Below, piece by piece: positions 54,877 through 63,266 of a stretch of 64,000 bases of DNA. The notes beneath the pieces were generated by a model, which saw nothing but the letters and a program-made list of their open reading frames with translations, did not search any database and was not told the DNA's origin. Source of the DNA: JAJTFA01 sp051715425 (GTDB lineage Bacteria > Bacteroidota > Bacteroidia > UKL13-3); NCBI GenBank assembly GCA_051715425.1, contig JBPXJS010000008.1, forward strand, positions 434,001 to 498,000. The letters are read 5' to 3'. The position numbers were made by a program, and so were the translations under genes. Positions within the stretch are counted from its first letter, which is position 1, and each line of letters starts with the position of its first letter.

Positions 54877-55887
54877 CTATGCAATTAAAGAATTGAAATA
54901 GGCATCGAATGCCGGCTTTCTTAAATAATTCAACCCGAACTCTTCTTCTGTCTCAATATATAGTAAAAAGGACTCGTTTATTTGGGCTTCAGTATATCCC
55001 TTAGCAAGTGCCTTTCTTTTATACTCGTTATAAAAGCTAATCCATTTACCTATCCGACCTTTTACGTGGCCGATATAACGACTTTTTATATTATAAATTT
55101 TATCCCATGAGGTTATTTCTTCTGTCAAATCTATTCCTCGACCAGAAATGTTGACGGTCCAATTCCAGTCCCTTATTTCTGGTTCTTTCGCAATTAAAAA
55201 ACCAATATTAACATCTTGCTCTTCTGTATTATAAGGATAGAAGATTTTCTCGGTTCCCAATTCAAACGTGTCTTTATCTGATTTACAATCAAGTCCATTA
55301 CAATCCTTACACGTAGGAACGAGATTTTCAAAATTCACAGAGGATACAGGATATAATGTCTTTGAAAAAAAATGATCATATTGTTCCAGAGAATCGTCAA
55401 ATTCCGTTTTTAATTCACTTATGCCACACAACGGACAAATTGTAATTGCTGAATTGAGTTCACGGAATTTTTCGAAATGTAATCTAATCGTGCCGTACCT
55501 TTTTGAAAAAGTATTATTTCCCCGCAAAATCTGAGTATACAAATCCAAAAATAAATCAGTAAGAATTTGTCTGATGGTTTCTGGAATATCGAGCAGTTTT
55601 AATGGTGTAATTGTTCTGCTACAGATTTGCTGAATGTTATTACTTACAGCAACTCTTTCGCAAAATTCTTTTTGGATTTCAGGGGTTAACTTATTGAGTT
55701 CAGTATGTATGACCACTAATCTATTATATATAACCTTTTTATGAGTTTTTGCAATAGAAAGAAAATCGTTTGGAATTAAAGAGTCATCAAATGCAGCTCT
55801 ATGACTAGTTATATTATGAAAAAAGCCCATCATGAAACTATGCAATTTCATGTGATCAGATGTATAAAATTTATACGCTTTTAGCAT
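54877..55887 (-). CDS. HNH nuclease, PtuB-like effector
   Basis: The 336-residue protein has an HNH (His-Me finger) domain in its middle. Zinc Cys pairs are CPLC (151-154) and CKDC (193-196), the catalytic Asp-His is DH (171-172) in EQYDHFFSKTLYP, and Asn188 is in NFENLVPTCKDCN. This arrangement (DH..K..YP..N.VP.C..CN) matches PtuB of Septu and related HNH proteins. The N-terminal helical half (1-145) and the C-terminal 120 residues are unassigned. It starts 4 bases after the ATPase stop and closes the five-gene operon. It is likely the killing or cleaving component. Confidence 0.85.
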   Translation of the reverse strand: MLKAYKFYTSDHMKLHSFMMGFFHNITSHRAAFDDSLIPNDFLSIAKTHKKVIYNRLVVIHTELNKLTPEIQKEFCERVAVSNNIQQICSRTITPLKLLDIPETIRQILTDLFLDLYTQILRGNNTFSKRYGTIRLHFEKFRELNSAITICPLCGISELKTEFDDSLEQYDHFFSKTLYPVSSVNFENLVPTCKDCNGLDCKSDKDTFELGTEKIFYPYNTEEQDVNIGFLIAKEPEIRDWNWTVNISGRGIDLTEEITSWDKIYNIKSRYIGHVKGRIGKWISFYNEYKRKALAKGYTEAQINESFLLYIETEEEFGLNYLRKPAFDAYFNSLIA

Positions 55888-55891
55888 CTTA

Positions 55892-57610
55892 TTACTTTTT
55901 AAATTCTTTCTCCTTTTCGTTTAAATATCCTAACAGAAAGATTTTTTCTGTAGAATCACCTAAAATTCTGAGTTGGTCTCTTGCTTTTTCAATATCAGAA
56001 GGAGAATTAATATCGGTTTTTAATGACTCAATAAAATCAAAAGACATTTCAGAAATACTTTCTTCCTTATCAAAAGCCTCTTCTAATAATACAGAAAATG
56101 AAGTGCCGTAAGTTTTTATCTTAATGAGATCGTATAAAAGGGTGCCATTTTCTTTATTAAATTTCCAAACTTTTGTTCGATAACTATCCGAAAGAATAAA
56201 TGGCGAATGAGTTGTAAGAATAACCTCAACTGAGTTTGATGTTCTCTTTTGATTATTTTCTTTCAAAACCTCTATTTCAGCTTTCTCAACTTTATTTATT
56301 GTGTTTACTAATTTAGATCGCCACTTAGGATTAAAATGTGTTTCTGGCTCATCCAATATTAATAATGTTCTAGGCTGATTCATTATCATCATTGTGCCGA
56401 TAATGTGCATGAACTGATGCTCTCCGTCAGAAATATTTTTGTATTCAACGATTGTTGAATTTTCAGACTTTACAAGTCTAACTCTATCAATTCTAAAAAT
56501 TAACTCATCAGTGGCTAATTTCGGTAACAAATTAGAAATATTGACTCCACTCACTGCATTGCGCACCGCTTCCCTTTTCTCCTGAGGGATTTTATAAAGA
56601 TTGAGTAAATGCATTCTATGGAAAAAACTATATAGCGTATAAGTATCACCAAAAAAATGTTTAAAAGCGGACTTTGTCGCCTCATTGACCTTGAAATCTA
56701 AGGTTAGAATAGTTTTAGTTTGGCTAGTTGATATATCTTCTTTTGTTGTCTCTTTATAAGCTGTGGCAATTTGCTTTAAATTGTTGATTTCCCTTTTAAA
56801 GAAATCAGTCAAATCATATTTCTCTTCATTTGATCTGGCTTCGGCATTAATTTCAATATAATTACCAAATTCAATAACAATTCGAAATGAGTCTATGTCC
56901 GAAATTTCCAAAGTTTCATTTAATACATTAAGCTTTTTTTCATGCTGCAACAAAAAATTAGCAACTACAATTGCAGCATTTGATTCATAGTTCATATAGA
57001 AGAGTTCCCCATCCTCAAATCCATTTAAAACATCTTCTTCAAGTCGTTTTTGGTATTCATTAAAATAGTGAAATTGCATCTTAAGAAATGGAGTACTAAT
57101 TAACTCATTCAAGCCTGAAGAATATCCAACTACTTTTTGGGGCAACAGACTTTTAATTTTTTTCTTTAATTCTCTTCGAGTATCAGATTTCCTAAGTACC
57201 TTAGTTTCATTTTTCTTATTATCGACTAACCAGTAGACAGGTTCCTGATCTAGTGGACTTTTTACAATTTTGACGTGTCTATATGAATCCTCCCACGAAA
57301 AACTAGCATCCTTCCATTTTTCAAATACATCATTCCACGTAATTTCGAATTTGTATTCTATTTCAAACCCAAATTTCTTCTCTTTCAAAACACTTTCGGC
57401 AGGATAATCAAGCAATAGAGAATCTAAATAATAAAATATTTCACAGATCAATTCTAATGTATTTGACTTGCCAGTACCATTTTTACCAACCAAACAAACA
57501 GGACTAATTAGTTGATCCGGATCAGAAACTGGGTCTTGCGAGAAATGCATTTCAAAGCCCTTTTTTAAGCTTCTAAAATCACTTAATAATTTTAATTTAA
57601 CTAATTGCAT
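55892..57610 (-). CDS. SMC/ABC-like AAA ATPase, PtuA-like
   Basis: The 572-residue protein has Walker A GKNGTGKSN (42-50) at the N-terminus, then a long middle with a coil-like stretch. At the C-terminus are an ABC signature in the form ISDGEHQF (393-400), Walker B LLILDEPETHFNP (416-428) and the switch His468 in ILTTHSPFILSD. It ends with KTYGTSFSVLLEEAFDKEES, similar to the C-terminal segment of PtuA/AAA_21 proteins. There is no TOPRIM domain. Such ATPases bind DNA ends or sense damage and control a partner nuclease. Its ATG overlaps the hsdS stop by one base (TAATG), which implies coupled translation. Confidence 0.85.
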   Translation of the reverse strand: MQLVKLKLLSDFRSLKKGFEMHFSQDPVSDPDQLISPVCLVGKNGTGKSNTLELICEIFYYLDSLLLDYPAESVLKEKKFGFEIEYKFEITWNDVFEKWKDASFSWEDSYRHVKIVKSPLDQEPVYWLVDNKKNETKVLRKSDTRRELKKKIKSLLPQKVVGYSSGLNELISTPFLKMQFHYFNEYQKRLEEDVLNGFEDGELFYMNYESNAAIVVANFLLQHEKKLNVLNETLEISDIDSFRIVIEFGNYIEINAEARSNEEKYDLTDFFKREINNLKQIATAYKETTKEDISTSQTKTILTLDFKVNEATKSAFKHFFGDTYTLYSFFHRMHLLNLYKIPQEKREAVRNAVSGVNISNLLPKLATDELIFRIDRVRLVKSENSTIVEYKNISDGEHQFMHIIGTMMIMNQPRTLLILDEPETHFNPKWRSKLVNTINKVEKAEIEVLKENNQKRTSNSVEVILTTHSPFILSDSYRTKVWKFNKENGTLLYDLIKIKTYGTSFSVLLEEAFDKEESISEMSFDFIESLKTDINSPSDIEKARDQLRILGDSTEKIFLLGYLNEKEKEFKK

Positions 57611-59108
57611 TATTGATTATTGATTGCAAAAACTACTCGTGAATTATCTATCCCCTTTTCTATATCTCTATTTTCATCTATTTTAAAGATTTGTTTTAGA
57701 AATGGATCTCGTTCACTATTAGGTATAACAGAGTTATAAATAAAATCCTTAAGGCCTTGTTTTCTTTCGTCTATATTATATTCATATTCCAAATTAATTC
57801 CTTCATCATTGATAACATTTTGCATTTCTAAAAAAGTGAACGGTTGATTGCCAAAGTGATTTATTATTCTATTCTTAATATCATTAAATAATTGTTCTTC
57901 TTCATTCAGATTATCTTTTTTCAGATCCTCATTCTCAATATATTCAACTACTTGATCATCCAAACTAAATGCCTTAATGTTAGTTTTTAATCGCCCAAGA
58001 AATGCCTCCTGCATAATTGATTGCAGCAATGTTTGTTGTTGTAAAACGATGAATTTTCTCTTACTTTTAATCGTTTCGATTTGACTCCATAGTTTTTCAA
58101 ATTTATTTTGAATGGCTCGTGGAGGAAGAATAATTGGTAGTTTTTCAATCGAATTTATATTTATAGTCGGTTGACCTACTGATTTGGTCAAATTTTTTAA
58201 ATGGGCTTGGATGTGCGGAGTTTCCAAAAAATAAGCCAAATAGATACGATTAATTTTATTTGCAGAACATCTTACTCTTGCAGTTGCTCGCACAATATTG
58301 AAATTTTTAAGGCTTTGATCTACGATACCTATTTTTCCTATTGTCGAGCCAACACATACAATAAGTATCTCATCTCCGAAAAGTCTTGTTTTCGAATTTT
58401 TAGCTTCTAATTTCGGGTCAATTAATTTTAGATTAGACTGATTTATTCCCATTTCAAAAATATCCCCAACTCTAATAACCGGAACTCCATTTGGAAAATC
58501 GTTTCCTGGTTGCACTACTCCATAATTAATTTTATCATCTTTAATTATAAGATTTCTCAGAGGCTCCTCTTTCCATTTATTTACATTCTCAGATAAATTA
58601 CCGAATAGGCTTTGGAAAATGCTAAATTTTAATTGATTAAGATAATTCAATATAAGCTGTTGATTTCTCAGAACATTTGTAATTCGATCAATGACTTCAA
58701 CGATTTTATTTTGGTCACCGAAAGAAGGTAGAGGAATAATAATATTATCAATATAAGCCTTAGGAATATGCATCAGACCAGCTCCCCTAAAACCGGAATC
58801 CAAAATATGCATGTTACTATAGAGATAATAAAAAACATACTTAGAGTTAAACAGTTCGTCTTGTTCTTTAGGCTTAGCTACAAGACAATCAGTTGAGACG
58901 GCAAACCTGCTTTTATTATAATGAACAGATGCACTTCCTCCTGTACCAAAAATCAAATGCTCTCCTTCAAATTGATAGTTTTCGAAATATTTAGACAAAA
59001 TCGGGCTAGATGTATAGAACGGATATTTTCCACTAATTGTGCCGACACCAGCCTGTAGTTCTGACTTGTCTCTAAAACTGAATAAATCTCTAAATAATTT
59101 TTTTTCAT
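57610..59108 (-). CDS. hsdS: HsdS specificity subunit with frame-shifted start and C-terminal extension
   Basis: The body reads open to 57610. From a TTG at 58998 it gives 462 residues: most of TRD1, a coiled coil (about 97-133), TRD2 (about 141-293), a second coiled coil (about 295-338) and an extension of about 120 residues. The frame is open further upstream to 59106 with clear TRD1 coding (GKYPFYTSS) but has no ATG there. An ATG at 59108 overlaps the hsdM stop (ATGA) and is followed by eight A. With nine A it would read MKKKLFRDLFSF and run straight into the body as a 499-residue HsdS. With eight A it yields a 51-residue dead frame. The gene is thus off by one base at an A8 run. HsdS sets DNA target sequence. 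Confidence 0.88.
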
Positions 59109-60676
59109 CTCAACATTCTATCTAATTGCTGAACTTCTTTTAATATATCTTTCTCAAGTTCCATGATAGTTTTTAAAAGAAGCTTTGGAGCAGGATAATC
59201 TTTTTCTATAATATCAATGGTTTTGTATGTTTTTATACTAAGGTCATAGTCATTTTGTATAATCTCCTTTATTGGCACATAGAACTGCTTTGCTGTCCGA
59301 TCCTGATCTTTTTTTAAATTCCTATTTGAGTACTCATTTACTAAAATAGGTAACGGATATTCTCCTATGATACGTTTTCTATCATCTGTCAAAGTGCGTC
59401 CATCAGATTTCAAATCATAAAACCACACATTTTTAGTTGGCTCTCCTTTTTGGAAAATCAATATTGCTGTACTAACTCCGGCATACGGTCTAAAGACCCC
59501 GCTTGGCATAGAAATAATAGCATTGACTTGACATTGTTCCAAAAGCATTTTTCTAATAATTTTATGAGACTTTGAAGCCCCAAATAAGACACCATCAGGT
59601 ATAATCACCCCAGCACGACCATTCTTCTTTAAAGATTTTATTATTCTTTCAATAAAAAGTAATTCCGTTTTCGGACTACCACCTAATTGTCCTATTTCCA
59701 AACTTGGATTTATATCTTCAGTGTCTATACTTCCTTTAAAAGGAGGGTTTGCAAGAATTACATCGTAGGTATTTATTTCTTTATACTTTTTTGACAAAGT
59801 ATCCATGTATTCAATGTTCGGTCGCGTTACTCCATGCATTATTAAATTCATTAAACCAACACGAACCATATTGATATCTATATCAAATCCAAAAAAAGTT
59901 TGCTCATCTAATTTCTTCCTTTGAGAAGCAGTTAATTTATCAGCTTTAGTTCCCTTTCTTAGTCCATCACCTTCATCATCTTCTTTGTCATCCGAAATAT
60001 ATTTCTCACTTGTAAAATCACGAAGGATATGCTGATATGCCGCCAAAAGAAATCCTCCTGTGCCACAAGCTGGATCAGCGATTTTTTCTCCAAGCTTAGG
60101 ATTAACTAATTCGCAGATCATCTGAATTATGTGCCTAGGCGTCCTAAATTGCCCATTCTTACCAGAAATAGCTAGTTGATTCAAGAGATACTCATAAATA
60201 TCTCCTTGTGTATCCTGAAATACCTGCCCTCTTTTTACTTCTTTCTCAATTTCTGTGTAAATGTCTTCAATTGATTCTATTGCACTTTTAAGAAGGGTAT
60301 CCTTAGGAATGCCAAAATAAGCATTCTTCATATATCGAGTAAACGGTAAATCTTTATCGTTTAATTGCTTTATAAAAGGAAAGACTTTTTTTTCAATATG
60401 CAGTCGCATCTTTTCATAGTCTATTTTTTCATTCCCTTTCTTGTCCCTAATTTTGAATGATTTTGTAAACACACTCCATCTTAATTCTTTTCTTGTACCA
60501 AAAATCGATCTATACCCCTTAATCTCTTGGGTCTTTTGGCTGTCCATTGTATCCAGTCTACGAATAAACAGCAAATAAGAGAGTTGATCTATAGAGGTTG
60601 CGGGATTTGTAAGTCCTCCACTCCAGAGGTTATCCCATAATTTATTGATTTTTGATTTTAATTCTTGTGAAAGCAT
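59105..60676 (-). CDS. hsdM: Type I DNA methyltransferase subunit HsdM (N6-adenine)
   Basis: The 523-residue protein has an N-terminal helical HsdM domain (MLSQELKSKINKLWDNLW). It then has QFRTPRHI (176-183), the SAM-binding motif I DPACGTGGFL (201-210), and the adenine-methylating motif NPPF (310-313). A charged insertion (SDDKEDDEGDG, about 228-238) is unusual. It methylates adenine at sites chosen by HsdS. No hsdR gene is found on either side. Its stop TGA overlaps the ATG of the hsdS gene (ATGA), which implies coupled translation. It is preceded by the Xre gene 52 bases upstream. Confidence 0.95.
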   Translation of the reverse strand: MLSQELKSKINKLWDNLWSGGLTNPATSIDQLSYLLFIRRLDTMDSQKTQEIKGYRSIFGTRKELRWSVFTKSFKIRDKKGNEKIDYEKMRLHIEKKVFPFIKQLNDKDLPFTRYMKNAYFGIPKDTLLKSAIESIEDIYTEIEKEVKRGQVFQDTQGDIYEYLLNQLAISGKNGQFRTPRHIIQMICELVNPKLGEKIADPACGTGGFLLAAYQHILRDFTSEKYISDDKEDDEGDGLRKGTKADKLTASQRKKLDEQTFFGFDIDINMVRVGLMNLIMHGVTRPNIEYMDTLSKKYKEINTYDVILANPPFKGSIDTEDINPSLEIGQLGGSPKTELLFIERIIKSLKKNGRAGVIIPDGVLFGASKSHKIIRKMLLEQCQVNAIISMPSGVFRPYAGVSTAILIFQKGEPTKNVWFYDLKSDGRTLTDDRKRIIGEYPLPILVNEYSNRNLKKDQDRTAKQFYVPIKEIIQNDYDLSIKTYKTIDIIEKDYPAPKLLLKTIMELEKDILKEVQQLDRMLR

Positions 60677-60728
60677 AATTTTAGTTTATGAAAGATTCAA
60701 TTACTCTTTTAATAAAATTCTAATCGAG

Positions 60729-60956
60729 TTATTCCTTAGTCGGAATAAGCAAATCTCGAATATCAACGTCCAATGCAATAGCAATAGCACGCAAAAGTTT
60801 CAAAGTAGGCTGACTATCATTATTACAGATTCTGGTAATTGTGTTGGGTGTTTTTTTTACCTTTCCAGCGAGATCCTTATGAGAAATTTCCTTTTCGGCT
60901 AAAACAACTTTTAACCGATTAATTCTTAATTTTTCTGGTGTCTTCTTTTTAGCCAT
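60729..60956 (-). CDS. Xre-family regulator at head of the operon
   Basis: The 75-residue protein has an N-terminal basic stretch and a helix-turn-helix of the Cro/C1 type (VVLAEKEISHKDLAGKVKKT, then PNTITRICNNDSQPTLKLLR, with AIALDVDIRDLL). Small Xre proteins commonly control restriction-modification operons as C-like proteins. It is the first gene on the minus strand, and repeated ATGTATT half-sites lie in the divergent leader just upstream, which fits self-repression or delayed activation. It is the only regulator seen in the region. Confidence 0.9.
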   Translation of the reverse strand: MAKKKTPEKLRINRLKVVLAEKEISHKDLAGKVKKTPNTITRICNNDSQPTLKLLRAIAIALDVDIRDLLIPTKE

Positions 60957-60977
60957 TTGAATACGTTTTGTGCATAA

Positions 60978-61103
60978 ATGTATTCAAAATATGATGCTTT
61001 TAATACATTATATAGAAATCTAAATCTTTCGAAATCAACAACTAAACTCATTATTTGAATTAAATAATACATTATATGTATTATTCAATATTTTAAATGT
61101 ATC
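60978..61103. promoter_or_regulatory. Cluster of AATACAT/ATGTATT sites, likely Xre operators
   Basis: Half-sites ATGTATT (60978-60984) and AATACAT (61002-61008) sit near the Xre start. A full 17-bp palindrome AATACATTATATGTATT (61066-61082) and a near-site ATGTATC (61097-61103) lie upstream. The cluster covers the region expected to hold the operon promoter (a TATTTTG near 60990 on the minus strand). A plus-strand TATCTTTG at 61100-61107 overlaps the last half-site, so divergent control is possible. Confidence 0.6.
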
Positions 61104-61237
61104 TTTGATGTGTTGAAAATATTTTTATTTAAACGCAAAAAACTTCGACCTAGAGAAATAATCAATGAAAGAGGATATTAAGAACGGCCAGAGAAAACTG
61201 AAAGTATATCAAAAATACTTTGAAAGATCTTACCCCA

Positions 61238-61453
61238 CACTGTCGCAGAGGTGTCATCCGTGACTTCTGCATAATAAAGCGGTCCACGTTTAGGATTATA
61301 AGGGAAAATTGCTTTTCTCATACCTAAATTGCTGAAACAAATTTAACTAAGCTATTCCTTGCTTTTCTCCCGTTTTATAATGACTTTTATACAGCAGAGT
61401 GTGATAGTTGTTTCCCATATAAAAAAGCAAAGGCATAACTTTGACATTAACCA
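61238..61453. repeat. Repeat copy A preceding a single-gene unit
   Basis: The core of about 120 bp (61322-61448) matches a second copy at 62334-62466. Shared blocks include GAAACAAATTTAA, CCTTGCTTTTCTCC, GTTTTAT, TTTTATA, TGTG and the end GGCAT.ACT.TGAC.TTA. Further upstream both copies contain CTGTCGC followed by a small hairpin. The ORF at 61510 begins about 60 bases after the end of copy A. The whole 60957-61509 gap holds the Xre operators and this repeat. Confidence 0.65.
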
Positions 61454-61509
61454 CAAAATAAGCCACCCACATCTACAGTATTTAAAACAAACAATTTAAA
61501 TATACAAAC

Positions 61510-62133
61510 ATGAGAAAATTAGTCATTTTTATTACAATAGGATTGGTTATGGCTTTCAAACTTGAGGCTAAGAAGTTTCCAGGGAAAATTATATTTGCGA
61601 ATGATACAGTTGATGTGATTTTTAATATTCCGATTTTGTCATCCACAGAAGAACCGAACTATACGGTTTTACAGCATGAGGTAAAGTATTATGATTCAAC
61701 CGGAAAAAAAATGGTACTTAAACCGGAAAATGCAAAAGAGATACAGTTTGACTATGATAATGGAAGCGTGCGCATGCTATCAAGGTATGATTCGCTTGGA
61801 GTCGTAGCTTCAAAAAAAAACAGAAACCTTTTCTTAAAACTTGAAGCTGATGGGAAAGTAAAACTATTTATTTATTACTATCAACAACTTTCAGCAGGCA
61901 GATATTATGCCTCAACTGGAACTATGGGCGGAAGTTACTACTACATGGCAGAGATATACATTATGCAAAGAGGAGACGGAGAATTTAAAAACCCCCGGAG
62001 CTTGGCCTTTAAAAAAGATATGATTGCATATTTTAGCGATTGCCCTGAATTAGCAAAGAAAATAGAGAACGATGAATATAGCAAAGACCATCTGGAATTT
62101 ATTGTAAATTATTATAACGTAAATTGCGAATAA
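61510..62133 (+). CDS. Secreted protein of unknown function
   Basis: The 207-residue protein has a signal peptide (about MRKLVIFITIGLVMAFKLEA). The body is strand-rich with many Tyr (FIYYYQQLSAGRYYAST, then GTMGGSYYYMAEIYIMQRG) and a C-terminal CPELAKKIENDEYS region. Such proteins are common in Bacteroidota as hypothetical exported proteins. It stands alone between two copies of a repeat and is not part of the restriction operon, which is on the opposite strand. No function is assigned. Confidence 0.75.
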   Translation: MRKLVIFITIGLVMAFKLEAKKFPGKIIFANDTVDVIFNIPILSSTEEPNYTVLQHEVKYYDSTGKKMVLKPENAKEIQFDYDNGSVRMLSRYDSLGVVASKKNRNLFLKLEADGKVKLFIYYYQQLSAGRYYASTGTMGGSYYYMAEIYIMQRGDGEFKNPRSLAFKKDMIAYFSDCPELAKKIENDEYSKDHLEFIVNYYNVNCE

Positions 62134-62210
62134 CAAAATATTTACAATGGCTTAGGTACAATATAATTTCCTCTGTTGGACTTGACAAAGAAGGTAGACT
62201 AATAATAAGT

Positions 62211-62470
62211 ACCCCCCCCCCGCTGTCGCGCATCCCGTAATCGGGACAAGTCTTGTAATGCGTGAGTGGTATGGTAATATATACCACAAGTTTCTTACTG
62301 ATCCGGTATACTGATTAGTTCTTCTAAAAATATTTATACCTGTTATTGAAACAAATTTAATCCAGCTACGCCTTGCTTTTCTCCTGTTTTATTCGCAATT
62401 TTATAGGGTTAGACTGTGGATAGGTTTTTTCATATATATCCAGCCGAGGGCATGACTCTGACGTTAGCGG
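62211..62470. repeat. Repeat copy B preceding a second single-gene unit
   Basis: It begins with a C10 run (62212-62221) followed by CTGTCGC and hairpins (TCCCG/CGGGA and GTGGTAT/ATACCAC). It then contains the same core of about 120 bp as copy A, ending GGCATGACTCTGACGTTAGC. The ORF at 62478 starts 8 bases after the repeat end. The ending CGTTAGC resembles the GTT-type core of integron attC sites. Confidence 0.65.
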
Positions 62471-62477
62471 CAAATTT

Positions 62478-63266
62478 ATGACAGACACCGGAAAACATAA
62501 AAACTGGACTTGGAAAGACGGTTGGGAACATTTCAAAAAAATTGTTTCTCGACCTGAGAAAGTTACGTCAATACAGGACGGTCTTTTGAAGCTGAATACA
62601 AAACTTACAGTTACTGAAAGTATGTTTGTAAAGGACAAAAACAGAATGTCACAGTTTTATACATCGTTTGCAGACGGTTCTATTAGCATTGACTTTTGGG
62701 AGAATGGAATGTGTTGGCACTGTCAGTTTTTATTTGACACGGACAAAGTAAGTTTAGCTGCATATCTCTGGAACGACTTACGAGTAAACAGTGACGAAAT
62801 TGAAAAACAAATTTCTGAAATAAGGTTTCCTGTTCAACGAAAGAAAATAGAGATAAGTAATCAAGAGTATATCAAATGGCATTGGCAAAATTCGGTTGAC
62901 AATACAAAGTATAAATCAAAAAATGAAATTGAACTTGTTAGACTTTTAAGCCAAGACAATAGAGTGAATAAGCTAATGACCTTCCACCAACTATTGGACT
63001 TAGGACTTAGCAGATACATTGGGGAAAATGGTGATGATCTGAAAAATGATTTGTTGAGAGCAACAATAACAGACGACAACATTATTGTGCGGACAGAAAA
63101 ACAAGCAGTAACAAACATTTGGGACGGAACAATCGATTGCATCGGACAAGGCAATCCAGAAGAGGCCTATAAACTTATAGTGGACAATTTACCGTCAGAC
63201 ATTGATTGGGCAGAATATCAAACCATAGAACAATATGAACAACGGACAGAGCAAAGCAGCCACTAA
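62478..63266 (+). CDS. Hypothetical cytoplasmic protein
   Basis: The 262-residue protein has no signal peptide or membrane helix. It is acidic-polar with Trp (NWTWKDGWEHFKK, ENGMCWHCQFLF, WHWQNSVDN) and ends in EQYEQRTEQSSH. No family is recognised. It begins immediately after repeat copy B, and its stop TAA lies inside the attC-like hairpin at 63263-63314. Both facts suggest a one-gene cassette. Codon use is AT-rich, like the rest of the accessory region. Confidence 0.7.
   Translation: MTDTGKHKNWTWKDGWEHFKKIVSRPEKVTSIQDGLLKLNTKLTVTESMFVKDKNRMSQFYTSFADGSISIDFWENGMCWHCQFLFDTDKVSLAAYLWNDLRVNSDEIEKQISEIRFPVQRKKIEISNQEYIKWHWQNSVDNTKYKSKNEIELVRLLSQDNRVNKLMTFHQLLDLGLSRYIGENGDDLKNDLLRATITDDNIIVRTEKQAVTNIWDGTIDCIGQGNPEEAYKLIVDNLPSDIDWAEYQTIEQYEQRTEQSSH

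Noticed and set aside
54877..57610. Retron Ec78-type system (PtuA/PtuB with reverse transcriptase)
   Set aside because: The ATPase/HNH pair would fit, but no reverse transcriptase gene or msr/msd-like region is found on either side. The partner genes are hsdM and hsdS instead.
58996..58998. TTG at 58998 as the real hsdS start
   Set aside because: It would remove conserved TRD1 coding (GKYPFYTSS and upstream), which is plainly present in the same frame up to the ATG region at 59108.
59105..60676. BREX, DISARM or Dnd system
   Set aside because: No pglZ, brxC, drmA/B, dndC or related genes. The methyltransferase is a standard HsdM with HsdS next to it.
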